Shown here: positions 25,170 through 36,658 of the stretch, one piece after another | Numbering within the stretch: the first letter of the stretch is position 1 | Layout: each line of letters starts with the position of its first letter | Notes under the pieces: model-generated | What the model was told of the DNA's origin: nothing | What the model saw: only the letters and a program-made list of their open reading frames with translations | The model's database searches: none | NCBI GenBank assembly: GCA_035384965.1 | Contig: DAOOJE010000013.1 | Span: forward strand, 1-64,000 | Reading direction: 5' to 3' | From: JAAYVZ01 sp035384965 | GTDB lineage: Bacteria; Acidobacteriota; Thermoanaerobaculia; Thermoanaerobaculales; Thermoanaerobaculaceae | DNA length: 64,000 nucleotides | Program-made: the position numbers and the translations under genes

Positions 25170-26074
25170 ACCCCACCGATGCATACCCGAGGCGTCCGCG
25201 CTGGCTCGTCCGGTGGTTCGGCTGGCTCGCCCTGATCGCCACCGTGGCGGCGGGAGGGCTCATGCTGCTCGAACGCTCGCTCATTTTCTTCCCGATGCGG
25301 TATCCGGTCGGCGACTGGGACCTCGAGGGATGGGAGCGCCGGACGGGTTGCGCCTTCGAGGATCGATTCCTCGCCACGGCGGACGGCGTGCGGCTGCACG
25401 CCTGGTGGGTGAGCCCCCCGAACCCGCCTTTGCCAGGTGAGACGACTCGTCCGACCCTGCTCTACCTGCACGGCAACGCCGGCAACCTCTCCCACCGCGG
25501 CACCGTGGCGGCGACGCTCGCCCGCCGCCTCGGGATGGACGTCCTCGTCCTCGACTACCGCGGCTACGGCCGCAGCGAAGGCAGCCCGCACGAAAGCGGC
25601 CTGTACGAGGACGCCCGCGCGGCGTGGCGCCATCTCACCGTCGACCGCGCCGTGCCGGCCCGCCGGATCGTCGTCTACGGCAAATCGCTGGGCGGGGGTG
25701 TGGCGACGCAGCTCGCCAGCGAGGTGCAGCCGGCGGGGCTCGTGCTGCAGTCCACGTTCACCTCGATCCCGGACATGGCGGCGCACCACTACCCGTTCGT
25801 GCCACGTTTGTTGCTCCGCACCCGGATGGACTCCCTCTCGAAGATCGAACGCGTCGGCTGTCCGCTGCTCGTCATCCACAGCCACGCCGACGAGATTGTG
25901 CCGTTTGCCCACGGGCAGCGCCTGTTCGCTGCGGCGCGGGAGCCGAAGCGGTTGTTCGCGGTCGAGCGCGCCGGCCACAACGACACCTTCGACGCCGGCG
26001 GAGAGGCGCTGCTCGCCGCCCTCGCGGAGTTCGCCCACGGCTGCCTGGGCGAGAGACCTAGTCCTGCCAGGTGA
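25166..26074 (+). CDS. Membrane-anchored alpha/beta hydrolase (BEM46/YfhR-like), 302 aa
   Basis: One N-terminal transmembrane helix (LIATVAAGGLMLLERSLIFFP, about 19-39) is followed by a serine hydrolase domain. HGNAGNLSHR is the oxyanion loop, YGKSLGGGVA the nucleophile elbow (Ser about 173), HSHADEIVP gives the Asp region and AGHNDTF the His. This matches the BEM46/YfhR/YsgR group. Function is unassigned; thioesterase or lipase activity is possible. GTG 25166 overlaps the previous stop. The 3' end overlaps the convergent lipoprotein gene by 17 nt. Confidence 0.86.
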   Translation: MNPTDAYPRRPRWLVRWFGWLALIATVAAGGLMLLERSLIFFPMRYPVGDWDLEGWERRTGCAFEDRFLATADGVRLHAWWVSPPNPPLPGETTRPTLLYLHGNAGNLSHRGTVAATLARRLGMDVLVLDYRGYGRSEGSPHESGLYEDARAAWRHLTVDRAVPARRIVVYGKSLGGGVATQLASEVQPAGLVLQSTFTSIPDMAAHHYPFVPRLLLRTRMDSLSKIERVGCPLLVIHSHADEIVPFAHGQRLFAAAREPKRLFAVERAGHNDTFDAGGEALLAALAEFAHGCLGERPSPAR

Positions 26075-26381
26075 ACGAGATGATGATGCCGTCGGGACCC
26101 ACGTAGAAGGTCCGGACCGAGGTGTAGGCGACGGCCGGCGCCGACGGGCTCGGCCGCCCCGTCACCGGGTCGATGGTCGGCGGGCTGGCCATCCGCCGCT
26201 CCACCTCCCACACGTACACCGTGTTCTCGCCTTGCGGCATCACGCGCTTGGCCGGCCCGAGCTTGGCAATCACCTCGTCGATGTGGTGGCCGGTCCAGTC
26301 GGTGGGCTTGGTGCTCGCGCACCCCACAAAGGGCGCCACCAGCGCGAAAACGAGCACGCCTGCGATCAAGCTCCGCTGCAT
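26058..26381 (-). CDS. Small lipoprotein, BamE/SmpA-like, 107 aa
   Basis: A type II signal peptide ends in the lipobox APFVGC with the lipidated Cys at 21. The body has WTGHHIDEVIAKLGPAKRVM...VYVWEV, the helix-then-strand pattern of BamE/OmlA-like small lipoproteins, though the similarity is only by pattern. GGAGGA lies upstream of the ATG. It closes the purine operon direction but is 67 nt from purN and may be read separately. Confidence 0.75.
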   Translation of the reverse strand: MQRSLIAGVLVFALVAPFVGCASTKPTDWTGHHIDEVIAKLGPAKRVMPQGENTVYVWEVERRMASPPTIDPVTGRPSPSAPAVAYTSVRTFYVGPDGIIISFTWQD

Positions 26382-26448
26382 TGCTTTCCGATCCTCCTCC
26401 GCGTCTGCAAATCATGCCACAACGCTGCGCGGTCGCACCACGGCACCG

Positions 26449-27093
26449 CTACTCGAACACGACCCGTCTGCCATCCAGGCGCCAGCGGCGCGTGAGGAGC
26501 AACCGCAGCGCCTCGGCGTAAGCGCGGTGCTCCTCGGTAAGGATGCGGGCGGCCAGCGTCTGGGCCGTGTCGTCGTCGAGAACCGGCACGGCGCGCTGGA
26601 CGACGATCGGCCCGGTGTCGCAGCCGGCGTCCACGAGGTGCACGGTGCACCCGGAGACCCGCACCCCGTAGTCGAACGCCTGGCGCTGCGCTTCGAGCCC
26701 CGGGAACGCCGGCAGCAGCGCCGGGTGGATGTTGAGGATGCGGCAGGGAAAGGCAGCGACGAACTCCGGCCCGAGGAGGCGCATGTACCCGGCCAGGCAG
26801 ACCCATTCGGCGCCCGCCTCGCGGATAGCGGCGATCATCTGCCGCTCCTGCTCCGCGTGACCGAGCCCCTTGCGAGGGATGACGCGCGTCGGGATGCCGC
26901 GCTCCCGCGCCCGCTCGAGGCCGGGGGCATCGGCTTTGTCGGAGAGCACCAGCACGATCGAGGCCGGCACCTCGTGGCGGGCGCAAGCATCAGCCAGCGC
27001 TGCAAAGTTGGAGCCGCGGCCGGAAAGCAGGACTGCAACCGGCGTGCGTCGCGCCTGCACGGCCGGATCACTGGGGCCGGGGTTCATTCTCAT
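26449..27093 (-). CDS. purN: Phosphoribosylglycinamide formyltransferase, 214 aa
   Basis: Third step of purine synthesis: transfers formyl from 10-formyl-THF to GAR. Residues 19-31 read VAVLLSGRGSNFA, the phosphate-binding start. The catalytic set Asn-His-Asp is present in ILNIHPALLPAF (Asn and His) and HLVDAGCDTGPIV (Asp). The length is normal. The ATG overlaps the purM stop (ATGA), so it is translationally coupled at the end of purS-Q-L-F-M-N. Confidence 0.95.
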   Translation of the reverse strand: MRMNPGPSDPAVQARRTPVAVLLSGRGSNFAALADACARHEVPASIVLVLSDKADAPGLERARERGIPTRVIPRKGLGHAEQERQMIAAIREAGAEWVCLAGYMRLLGPEFVAAFPCRILNIHPALLPAFPGLEAQRQAFDYGVRVSGCTVHLVDAGCDTGPIVVQRAVPVLDDDTAQTLAARILTEEHRAYAEALRLLLTRRWRLDGRRVVFE

Positions 27094-28136
27094 CGACGCC
27101 CGAACCTCACGCCGGGCTCGCCCGTCACCCGGCCGATCACCCAGCCGGGGCCATGGGCACCCAGCGCCTCCACGGCTTCGCCGACTCTCGCCTCAGCCAC
27201 GACGAGGATCATGCCGACGCCGAGATTGAACGTGCGCCGCATGTCGTCCTCTGGGACGTTGCCGGCCCGGCGGAGCAGGCCGAACAGCGGCGGTTCGTCC
27301 CACGAGCCGAGGTCGATTTCGGCCCCGAGCGCTTCCGGCAGGGCGCGCGGGAGGTTGTCGGGAATCCCGCCGCCAGTGATGTGCGCCGCGGTCTTCACGA
27401 GTCCCCGGTCGAGCAGCGGCGCCACGGCGGGCAGGTACGAGCGGTGCACCGCCAGCAGCGCCTCGGCCACGGTAGAGCCCAGCTCCGGCACCGGGCTGTC
27501 GACTCGCAGCCCCAGCACGTCGAACACGATGCGCCTCGCCAGAGAGTAGCCGTTGGTGTGCAGGCCGGTCGAGGGCAGCGCCACGAGGACGTCCCCGGCC
27601 GCCACGGTGTCGCGGCGCAGCAGCCGGTCGCGGCGGCACCCCCCGACGATGAACCCTGCCACGTCGTACTCGCCAGGGGCGTAAAACCCGGGCATCTCGG
27701 CAGTCTCGCCGCCGAGCAGCGCGCAGCCGTTGGCGCGGCAGCCGCGCGCCAGCCCCTCGACCACGCTCACCATGACGCCGGGCTCAAGCCGGCCCGAGGC
27801 GAAGTAGTCGAGGAAGAACAGCGGCCGCGCCCCGCACACCAGGATGTCGTTGACGCAGTGGTTCACGAGGTCCTCGCCCACCGTGTCGTGGACGCCGGCC
27901 ATCTGCGCCACCTTGAGTTTGGTGCCGACGCCGTCGGCGGAAGCGACCAGCACCTGCCCTCGCGGATTCTCGGGTTCGAGCGTGAAAAGCCCGCCGAACG
28001 CCCCGATCTCGGACAGCACCCCGGCCGTGAACGTCGACCGCGCCAGGCGCTTGACCCCGGCCAGCGCCCGGTCCTGGGCGTCGATGTCCACACCGGCAGA
28101 GGCGTACGTCAAGACGGGAGCGCCCGGCTCGTGCAT
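27090..28136 (-). CDS. purM: Phosphoribosylformylglycinamidine cyclo-ligase (AIR synthetase), 348 aa
   Basis: ATP-dependent ring closure of FGAM to AIR, the fifth step. Motifs: YASAGVDIDAQ at the N-terminus, LVASADGVGTKLKVA, DLVNHCVNDILVCGARPLFFLDYFA, LLGGETAEMPGFY and AHITGGGIPDNLPR, all classic for the PurM fold. The start at 28136 is 40 nt from the purF stop, the only real gap in the pathway operon, and a GGCTATCAT promoter-like box lies 9 nt upstream. purM-purN may therefore also be transcribed on their own. Confidence 0.95.
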   Translation of the reverse strand: MHEPGAPVLTYASAGVDIDAQDRALAGVKRLARSTFTAGVLSEIGAFGGLFTLEPENPRGQVLVASADGVGTKLKVAQMAGVHDTVGEDLVNHCVNDILVCGARPLFFLDYFASGRLEPGVMVSVVEGLARGCRANGCALLGGETAEMPGFYAPGEYDVAGFIVGGCRRDRLLRRDTVAAGDVLVALPSTGLHTNGYSLARRIVFDVLGLRVDSPVPELGSTVAEALLAVHRSYLPAVAPLLDRGLVKTAAHITGGGIPDNLPRALPEALGAEIDLGSWDEPPLFGLLRRAGNVPEDDMRRTFNLGVGMILVVAEARVGEAVEALGAHGPGWVIGRVTGEPGVRFGRR

Positions 28137-28145
28137 GCGCCCGAC

Positions 28146-28154
28146 ATGATAGCC
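28146..28154 (-). promoter_or_regulatory. GGCTATCAT -10 box, 9 nt before purM
   Basis: On the minus strand the hexamer TATCAT (five of six to consensus) is preceded by GGC, like the other boxes in this window. It sits in the 39-nt gap between purF and purM and would give a leaderless or near-leaderless purMN transcript. Confidence 0.45.
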
Positions 28155-28175
28155 GAGTCGGTTGGCGGGGTCGGA

Positions 28176-31806
<3,631 letters not shown>

Positions 31807-31810
<4 letters not shown>

Positions 31811-32511
31811 GCCGCCTCCACCAGGGCGCGCAGCAGCGCCCGTCCGTCCTCGCCTCCCAGCAAGCGGGACACCCGCCGCTCCGGGTGCGGCATCATGCCG
31901 AGCACGTTGCCTTCGCGGTTGATGAGCCCGGCGATGTTCTCGAGCGCGCCGTTGGGGTTGGCGTCGAGCCGCACCTGGCCGCTCGGGTCGCAGTAGCGCA
32001 GCGCCACCGCCCCGCGCTGCTCGACCTCGCGGACCACCGCGGGCTCGGCGAACCAGTTGCCTTCCTTGTGGGCGACCGGCAGGCGCAGCACCTGCCCGGG
32101 CTGGAGGGTGCGCACGAGCGGCAGGTCGGCCCGCTCCACGCGCACGTACACGTCGCGGCAGACGAACCGCAGCGAGCGGTTCATGAGCATGGCGCCCGGC
32201 AACAACCCCACCTCGAGCAGCACCTGGAACCCGTTGCAAATGCCGAGCACCGCGCCGCCTTGCTCGGCGTGGCGGCGCACCGCCTTCATGACCGGCGAGT
32301 GAGCGGCCATCGCCCCGGCGCGCAAGTAGTCGCCGTACGAAAACCCGCCTGGCAAGATCACGGCGCCGCAGCGTTGCAAGTCCTTGGACTGGTGCCACAC
32401 CGGCACCGCCTCCCCGCCCACCGCCTCCACCGCCGCCAGCGCGTCGCGGTCGCAGTTGGAGCCGGGGAAGACGATCACGGCCACGCGTGGACGTCGCCCG
32501 CCGTCGGTCAT
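31807..32511 (-). CDS. purQ: Phosphoribosylformylglycinamidine synthase subunit PurQ, 234 aa
   Basis: Class I glutamine amidotransferase subunit supplying ammonia to PurL. PGSNCDRD is at about 16-23, PGGFSYGDYLRAG gives the oxyanion region, the nucleophile Cys lies in GAVLGICNGFQ, and the His/Glu pair in MMPHPERR. Four-nt overlaps on both sides (with purS and purL) imply coupled production of the complex. Confidence 0.96.
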
Positions 32512-32747
32512 GGCAGCCTGACCTCGAAGTCCTCGATGACCGGGTTGGCCAGCAGCTCGCGAGCGGCCTCCTCGACTCTGGCGCGCACGAGCCCGGCGTC
32601 GTCGCCGGCGACCTCGAGCAGCATGAGCTTGCCGACCCGGACCTGCTCAACTTCCTCGAACCCGAGGTTTGTGAGCACTCGCCGGATCGCCTCGCCCTGG
32701 GGGTCGAGCACCGATTCCTTGAGCTTGACGCGGACTTCCACCTGCAT
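32508..32747 (-). CDS. purS: Phosphoribosylformylglycinamidine synthase subunit PurS, 79 aa
   Basis: Small ferredoxin-fold subunit that bridges PurL and PurQ. VEVRVKLKESVLDPQGEA and LGFEEVEQVRVGKLMLLEV are diagnostic. The ATG at 32747 has GGAGG upstream in the short gap after the metallo-hydrolase gene, so it may share that gene's promoter. Confidence 0.93.
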   Translation of the reverse strand: MQVEVRVKLKESVLDPQGEAIRRVLTNLGFEEVEQVRVGKLMLLEVAGDDAGLVRARVEEAARELLANPVIEDFEVRLP

Positions 32748-32764
32748 GTCGCCTCCTGCCGCCG

Positions 32765-33622
32765 CTAGTCGGGGACGGGGGTGCGGGGGTACGCCCCCGC
32801 GGCCCGCCCACCGCTGATCGAAGGTCGAACGTCGACAGCCGCCCACCCGCCCAGCTCCGGCAGGGCCGCCGGGAGCTCCACGGCAAGAGGCCGGTCCTGG
32901 CTGGACACCTGGCAGCGCGCGCGGCTGCCGGCCAGCACCCGCTCGAGCTCGGCGCGTGCCAGGTCGGGGGTGTTGTTTTCCTGTGAGAGGTGCATCGCCA
33001 CCACGAGTTCGAGCCCCGGCCCGGCGAGGCGCTCCAGCGCGGCGCGCGCCTGGCAGTTGGAGAGGTGCCCGGTTCGCGAGCGGATGCGCTGCTTGAGCGG
33101 CCAGGGGTACGAGCCGAGGCGCAGCATGTCGAGGTCGTGGTTGGCCTCGATGAGCAGCGCGGCGCATCCCGCCAGTCGCTCGAGCAGGAGCTCGGTCACC
33201 ACCCCCGTGTCGGTCACGAGGCCGAGCCGCCGCTGGCGGTGGGAAAACACGAACCCCAGCGGCTCGGCGGCGTCGTGGCTGGTGGCGACCGGCAGCACCT
33301 CGAGGCCGACGTGCTCGAACGGGCGCCCCGACCGCAGCAACGGCTCGACGGCGGCCTGCCCGGCCAGCGCCCGCGTCGTGCCCTCGCTGCCGAGCACCGG
33401 CACGGCGTGCTTTTTCTGAAATACCGCGAGGCCCCGCACGTGGTCGACGTGCTCGTGCGTGAGGAGCACCATCTGGAGGTCGCCCGGGGCGAGGCCGGCA
33501 AGGGCCAGGCGCGACCGGAGCTGGCGGTACGAAAGACCGCAGTCCACCAGCACGCGCGCGCCGTTGGCCTCGACCACCGTGGCGTTGCCGCTCGACCCCG
33601 AGGCAAGCACGATGGCGCGCAC
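32765..33622 (-). CDS. MBL-fold metallo-hydrolase, WalJ/YycJ-like, 285 aa
   Basis: Metallo-beta-lactamase fold with LLTHEHVDHVRGL (HXHXDH, about residues 55-60), ATSHDAAEP, LVTDTG and IEANHD. GTGHLSNCQA and VVAMHLSQENN complete the set seen in YycJ/WalJ-like phosphodiesterases or nucleases. The last 30 residues (after LPELGGW) are coded by a dispersed GTCGA-box repeat (32795-32850) and the adjoining hairpin, so the native end was probably shorter. GTG 33622 opens a run into purS; coupling to purine genes may be only positional. Confidence 0.86.
   Translation of the reverse strand: MRAIVLASGSSGNATVVEANGARVLVDCGLSYRQLRSRLALAGLAPGDLQMVLLTHEHVDHVRGLAVFQKKHAVPVLGSEGTTRALAGQAAVEPLLRSGRPFEHVGLEVLPVATSHDAAEPLGFVFSHRQRRLGLVTDTGVVTELLLERLAGCAALLIEANHDLDMLRLGSYPWPLKQRIRSRTGHLSNCQARAALERLAGPGLELVVAMHLSQENNTPDLARAELERVLAGSRARCQVSSQDRPLAVELPAALPELGGWAAVDVRPSISGGRAAGAYPRTPVPD
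32795..32850 (+). repeat. Dispersed repeat, GTCGA-box family, copy 3, inside a gene end
   Basis: CCCGCGGCCCGCCCACCGCT, then GATCGAAGGTCGAACGTCGACAG and CCGCCCACCCGCC. It lies within the last codons of the WalJ-like gene (minus strand). A 7-bp stem GCGGGGG-TACG-CCCCCGC (32782-32799) touches its left edge. Confidence 0.5.
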
Positions 33623-33724
33623 CTAACTCGCCCCTTCCGGCTGCGAGCAGCCCCGGTCGAACTCCGAGCGCGCGTTGCGTCGACTCACCCTCACCGTCCT
33701 CGATCCGCCGCCTGCGGCGCGCCA

Positions 33725-33733
33725 AGTGTAGCA
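33725..33733 (-). promoter_or_regulatory. TGCTACACT extended -10 box upstream of the WalJ-pur operon
   Basis: On the minus strand TGC-TACACT sits about 100 nt before the GTG at 33622, just past the dut stop. The same nonamer occurs before waaA (46906-46914). It is the likely entry for transcription of the metallo-hydrolase and purSQLF; no riboswitch structure is apparent in the leader. Confidence 0.45.
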
Positions 33734-33734
33734 G

Positions 33735-34181
33735 TCACACCCCGGTGGAACCGAACCCCCCCGCCCCTCGCTCCGACGGTGGCAGGGCCTCAACCTCGAC
33801 GAACTCCGCCCGCAGGACCGGCGCCACCACGAGCTGGGCGATGCGATCGCCCCGCCGCACCACGAACGGCTCGCTCCCCGTGTTGGCGAGCAGCACCTTG
33901 ACCTCGCCTCGAAAGTCCGAGTCGATGGTGCCGGGGGCGTTGGGCAGCGTGATCCCCCAGCGCAGCGCCAGGCCCGAACGGGGTCGCACCTGCACCTCGT
34001 AGCCTTCCGGAATCGCCAGCACGAGCCCCGTCGGCACCGCAGCCCGCTCGCCGGGGGCGAGCGTCAGGCTCGCCTCGACAGCCGCCACCACGTCGGCCCC
34101 GGCGGCCCAGGCCGACAGGTAGCGGGGCAGCGGTAGACCCGCCGCGTGCGGCAGCCGCTGCACCAGCACGCGGGGGCTCAC
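33735..34181 (-). CDS. dut: Deoxyuridine 5'-triphosphate nucleotidohydrolase, 148 aa
   Basis: Trimeric dUTPase that cleaves dUTP to dUMP and PPi. Five motifs are visible: ADVVAAVEA (degenerate motif 1), RPRSGLAL (motif 2), GTIDSDFRGEVKVLLAN (motif 3), RGDRIAQLVV (motif 4) and the C-terminal RGAGGFGSTGV (motif 5). In motif 1 the usual AGYDL reads AGADVV. GTG 34181 overlaps the M16 peptidase stop (GTGA), so both are cotranscribed. Confidence 0.94.
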   Translation of the reverse strand: MSPRVLVQRLPHAAGLPLPRYLSAWAAGADVVAAVEASLTLAPGERAAVPTGLVLAIPEGYEVQVRPRSGLALRWGITLPNAPGTIDSDFRGEVKVLLANTGSEPFVVRRGDRIAQLVVAPVLRAEFVEVEALPPSERGAGGFGSTGV

Positions 34182-35416
34182 GACTCGAGCCTCCGCACGG
34201 CGGCAGGCAGGACGATCCCGCCCCGCGGCCCGCACAAAGCCCCGGCCACCTTCTCCAGCCGGACCGTCCGGCGCGCCAGCGCGCGCACCCGCTCGGGGGT
34301 GATCGCCTCCAGTTCGCGGCGCACCACCGCTGCGTCGAACCGCCGGTGCCGGGCCAGCCACTCGCCGGCGTGCGCTTCCATGAGCGCGTCCGCGCCCTCG
34401 GCGCCGAGCACCACACCTGCCAGCAGCGCCTGCCGGGCGAGCTCGATCTCCCGTTCGCTCACGCCCCCCGCGCCCACTTCCGCCAGCACGCCCAGCAAGG
34501 CGCCCCAGCACGCGCCGAACTGCCGGGCCGGCGCCGAGAACACGATCTCGAGCACACCCGCAGGCGCGGCGGCGTAAACGGAGGTCGAGACCTCGTACAC
34601 CAGTCCGAGGCGGTCCCGCAGCTCGCGGAACAGCCGGCTCGAGGCGCCGCCCCCGAGGAGCTGGTGCAGAACCCCGAGCGCGTAGATGTCGGGGTGGTCG
34701 GCAGGCACCCCGGGCAGCACGAGGTTCGCGTAAACCTGCTCGATCCCGTCCCGCTCCTCGACGAGGACCCCGGACCGCCACGCCGGCGGCCGATGTGCGG
34801 CCCTCTCGGCCCCGAGCCGACACCGCCCCGCTCGCGCGAACGCTCGCGGCAGTGGCACGCCGGGCGGTGTCACCGCCACCAGCACCAGGTTGCCCGGCCC
34901 GAACCGGGCCCGGTGGTAGCGCGCCAGGTCGGAGACCGAAAGGCGTTCGACCACCTCTCGCCGGCCCAGCACCGGGCGGGCCAGCGGGTGGCTCCCCCAG
35001 CACGCCTGCAGTGCCAGCTCGGCCACCACCTCGGCCGGCGAGTCCTGGACGAGGTCGAACTCGGCGCCGACCACCGAGCGCTCCAGCTCCAGCTCGTCGG
35101 CCCTCACCACCGGCCGCAGCACCGCGTCGAGCACGAGGTCCGCGGCTTCCTCGCGGCGCTCCACCGGGACGTGGGCGGTCACGGCGCACACCTCCCGCGT
35201 CGTGAAGGCGTCCACCGAACCGCCGAGCGAATCGGTCAGCTCGGCGATGGCCTCGGGGGTGCGCGCACCGCAGCGCCGCAGCAGCAAGTGTTCGAGCAGG
35301 TGGGTGACCCCCGCCAGCTCCCCCGGCTCATCGGCCGAGCCGCACCTCACCCACGCCCCCACCGCGGCGGTGGCGCCGGGTGTGGTCTCGTGCAGGATCA
35401 CGGGCGCGCCGCTCAT
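34178..35416 (-). CDS. M16-family zinc peptidase, 412 aa
   Basis: Processing-peptidase-like protein. HLLEH at residues 39-43 is the inverted HXXEH zinc motif, and ELERSVVGAEFD (about 113-124) supplies the downstream Glu. The second half (GGGASSRLFRELRDRLGLVYEVST) is the classical non-catalytic repeat with the substrate-binding R...Y motif. The length equals a single M16B subunit. It lies between the secretion operon and dut, with a promoter-like TGGTATCCT box 9 nt before its ATG. Confidence 0.9.
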   Translation of the reverse strand: MSGAPVILHETTPGATAAVGAWVRCGSADEPGELAGVTHLLEHLLLRRCGARTPEAIAELTDSLGGSVDAFTTREVCAVTAHVPVERREEAADLVLDAVLRPVVRADELELERSVVGAEFDLVQDSPAEVVAELALQACWGSHPLARPVLGRREVVERLSVSDLARYHRARFGPGNLVLVAVTPPGVPLPRAFARAGRCRLGAERAAHRPPAWRSGVLVEERDGIEQVYANLVLPGVPADHPDIYALGVLHQLLGGGASSRLFRELRDRLGLVYEVSTSVYAAAPAGVLEIVFSAPARQFGACWGALLGVLAEVGAGGVSEREIELARQALLAGVVLGAEGADALMEAHAGEWLARHRRFDAAVVRRELEAITPERVRALARRTVRLEKVAGALCGPRGGIVLPAAVRRLES

Positions 35417-35425
35417 GGAGCGCGA

Positions 35426-35434
35426 AGGATACCA
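35426..35434 (-). promoter_or_regulatory. TGGTATCCT extended -10 box, 9 nt before the M16 peptidase
   Basis: TGG precedes TATCCT on the minus strand, in the 61-nt gap after the last pseudopilin gene. The close spacing to the ATG (9 nt) repeats the leaderless arrangement seen at other starts. Confidence 0.35.
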
Positions 35435-35477
35435 GCCCCCTGCCTGGTCGAGGGGCGAGCTGATGACTGCGTGCCCG

Positions 35478-36134
35478 TCAGCGTTTCGGCGTCGGGACCA
35501 CCGAGGGAACGGGGGGTTTGGGACCGGTCTGCTTGTTGGGATCGAAGACGAACTTCCAGTCGCAGTAGCGGTTGCGCCCGTCGAGGACGCGGATCGACTC
35601 CTCGCATGAGCGGGATGTCACGCCGACAATAGGACCGCCTTGCGGCTGGCCAGGGGCGCCGGCGCCGGGCGTGGGCTGTGGAGTGGGCTGGGGGGTCGGC
35701 GTTGCCCGCCCGGCAGGCGGCCCCAGGGGTATCGTCTGACCGTCCTGCCCGAAGAACAGCGGTTTCCAGTCCGCCTTGCCGGTCATGGGGTCGATCCACT
35801 TCTTGCGGATCACGCGCGGCTTCGCCGTGTACAGCTCGTCGAGGCTGAGGGGAAAACGGCCGTTGCGGGCGCGGAAGAGGCGGATCGCCTCGACGAACTG
35901 CCCGCCCCGGAAGATCAACTCCTCTTCGTTCTCGCGCCGCTTCTGGAAGGTCACGCTCTGGATCGCCACGGTCAGCATGATGGCCATCACCGCCAGCACG
36001 ACGATGAGCCCGGCCAGGGTGAATCCGCGCTGCCTCCCCCGGCCGGCCGGTCGCGGCTCGCACCCCGCGGGACGTGGTCGCGGCGACGTCCGCGCGAGGG
36101 CCGGGAGAACGGAACGCGTCCCCATCGGGGTCAC
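35478..36134 (-). CDS. Pseudopilin-like protein without Glu5, 218 aa
   Basis: A prepilin peptidase site (RQRGFTLAGLIVV) follows a 37-residue leader; cleavage would leave Phe38 as residue +1. Position +5, normally Glu, is Gly42, as in GspK-like minor pseudopilins that sit at the tip. The long hydrophobic helix is followed by a soluble domain with FRARNGRFPLSLDEL and PMTGKADWKP, shared with the two neighbouring pseudopilins. Then comes a Pro/Thr-rich linker and a tail with two Cys. GTG 36134 overlaps the upstream stop. Confidence 0.82.
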   Translation of the reverse strand: MTPMGTRSVLPALARTSPRPRPAGCEPRPAGRGRQRGFTLAGLIVVLAVMAIMLTVAIQSVTFQKRRENEEELIFRGGQFVEAIRLFRARNGRFPLSLDELYTAKPRVIRKKWIDPMTGKADWKPLFFGQDGQTIPLGPPAGRATPTPQPTPQPTPGAGAPGQPQGGPIVGVTSRSCEESIRVLDGRNRYCDWKFVFDPNKQTGPKPPVPSVVPTPKR

Positions 36135-36658
36135 CAGTCGGCGTAGCGGGAGCCGTCCAGCGCCGTGCCTTCGGACCCCGACCTCACGTCGATGATCCCC
36201 GCCGGCTGCTCTTGGTCGCGTTCGTCGGCTTCCTCGCTCGGCTGCTCGTAAATGGGGATCCAGGTGTCGGTGCTGCCGGTGAACGGATCGACCGGAAGCT
36301 TGCGGAGATAGCCCATGCTGACCAGCTCGTCGAGCGAGCTGGGGTAGCGCGTCCGGTCTCCGTGGAACTGGTCGATGCACGACCGCAGCGTGAAGAGGTC
36401 TTCCTTGAGTGCCGCCTCCTTGGCCCGGATGGGCGCCGTCCGCATCGCCGGCACGGCGATGGTGGCGAGAATGCCGATGATGGTCACGACGATGATGAGC
36501 TCGATGAGCGTGAAGCCGCTTTCCGCCGCCCGGCGGCGCGGGCTCGAGCCGGCCCGGACCCGGGTCGGGGCGCCCTCCCCGAGCCAGCCCCCGTCGTCCC
36601 CGCCCGGACTCCGTCCGGATTCCGGGCCCCAACCAACAAGCAGGAGGTTTGATCTCAT
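36131..36658 (-). CDS. Type II secretion/pilus pseudopilin (GspG-like), 175 aa, long leader
   Basis: The prepilin motif ESGFTLIELIIVVTIIGILA puts the cleavage after Gly48 and Glu at +5. The soluble domain has DQFHGDRTRYPSSLDELVSMGYLRKLPVDPFTG, standard for major pseudopilins. The leader of 48 residues is far longer than usual (about 6-25), and its first 20 residues are coded by a dispersed CAACCAAC-type repeat. No alternative start lies closer. The ATG overlaps the next upstream stop by one base (TGATG). Confidence 0.85.
   Translation of the reverse strand: MRSNLLLVGWGPESGRSPGGDDGGWLGEGAPTRVRAGSSPRRRAAESGFTLIELIIVVTIIGILATIAVPAMRTAPIRAKEAALKEDLFTLRSCIDQFHGDRTRYPSSLDELVSMGYLRKLPVDPFTGSTDTWIPIYEQPSEEADERDQEQPAGIIDVRSGSEGTALDGSRYADW
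36626..36646 (+). repeat. Dispersed repeat, CAACCAAC family, copy 4, in a pseudopilin leader
   Basis: CCCCAACCAACAAGCAGGAG lies within the leader codons of the 36131-36658 gene (minus strand). It is a short, less certain copy; the match is mainly the CAACCAACAA core followed by a purine-rich stretch, with GC-rich inverted sequence (CGGACTCCGTCCGG) beside it. Confidence 0.35.

Noticed and set aside
32782..32799. GC-rich stem-loop GCGGGGG-TACG-CCCCCGC as a rho-independent terminator
   Set aside because: No T-run follows on either strand and it lies inside the 3' end of a gene.
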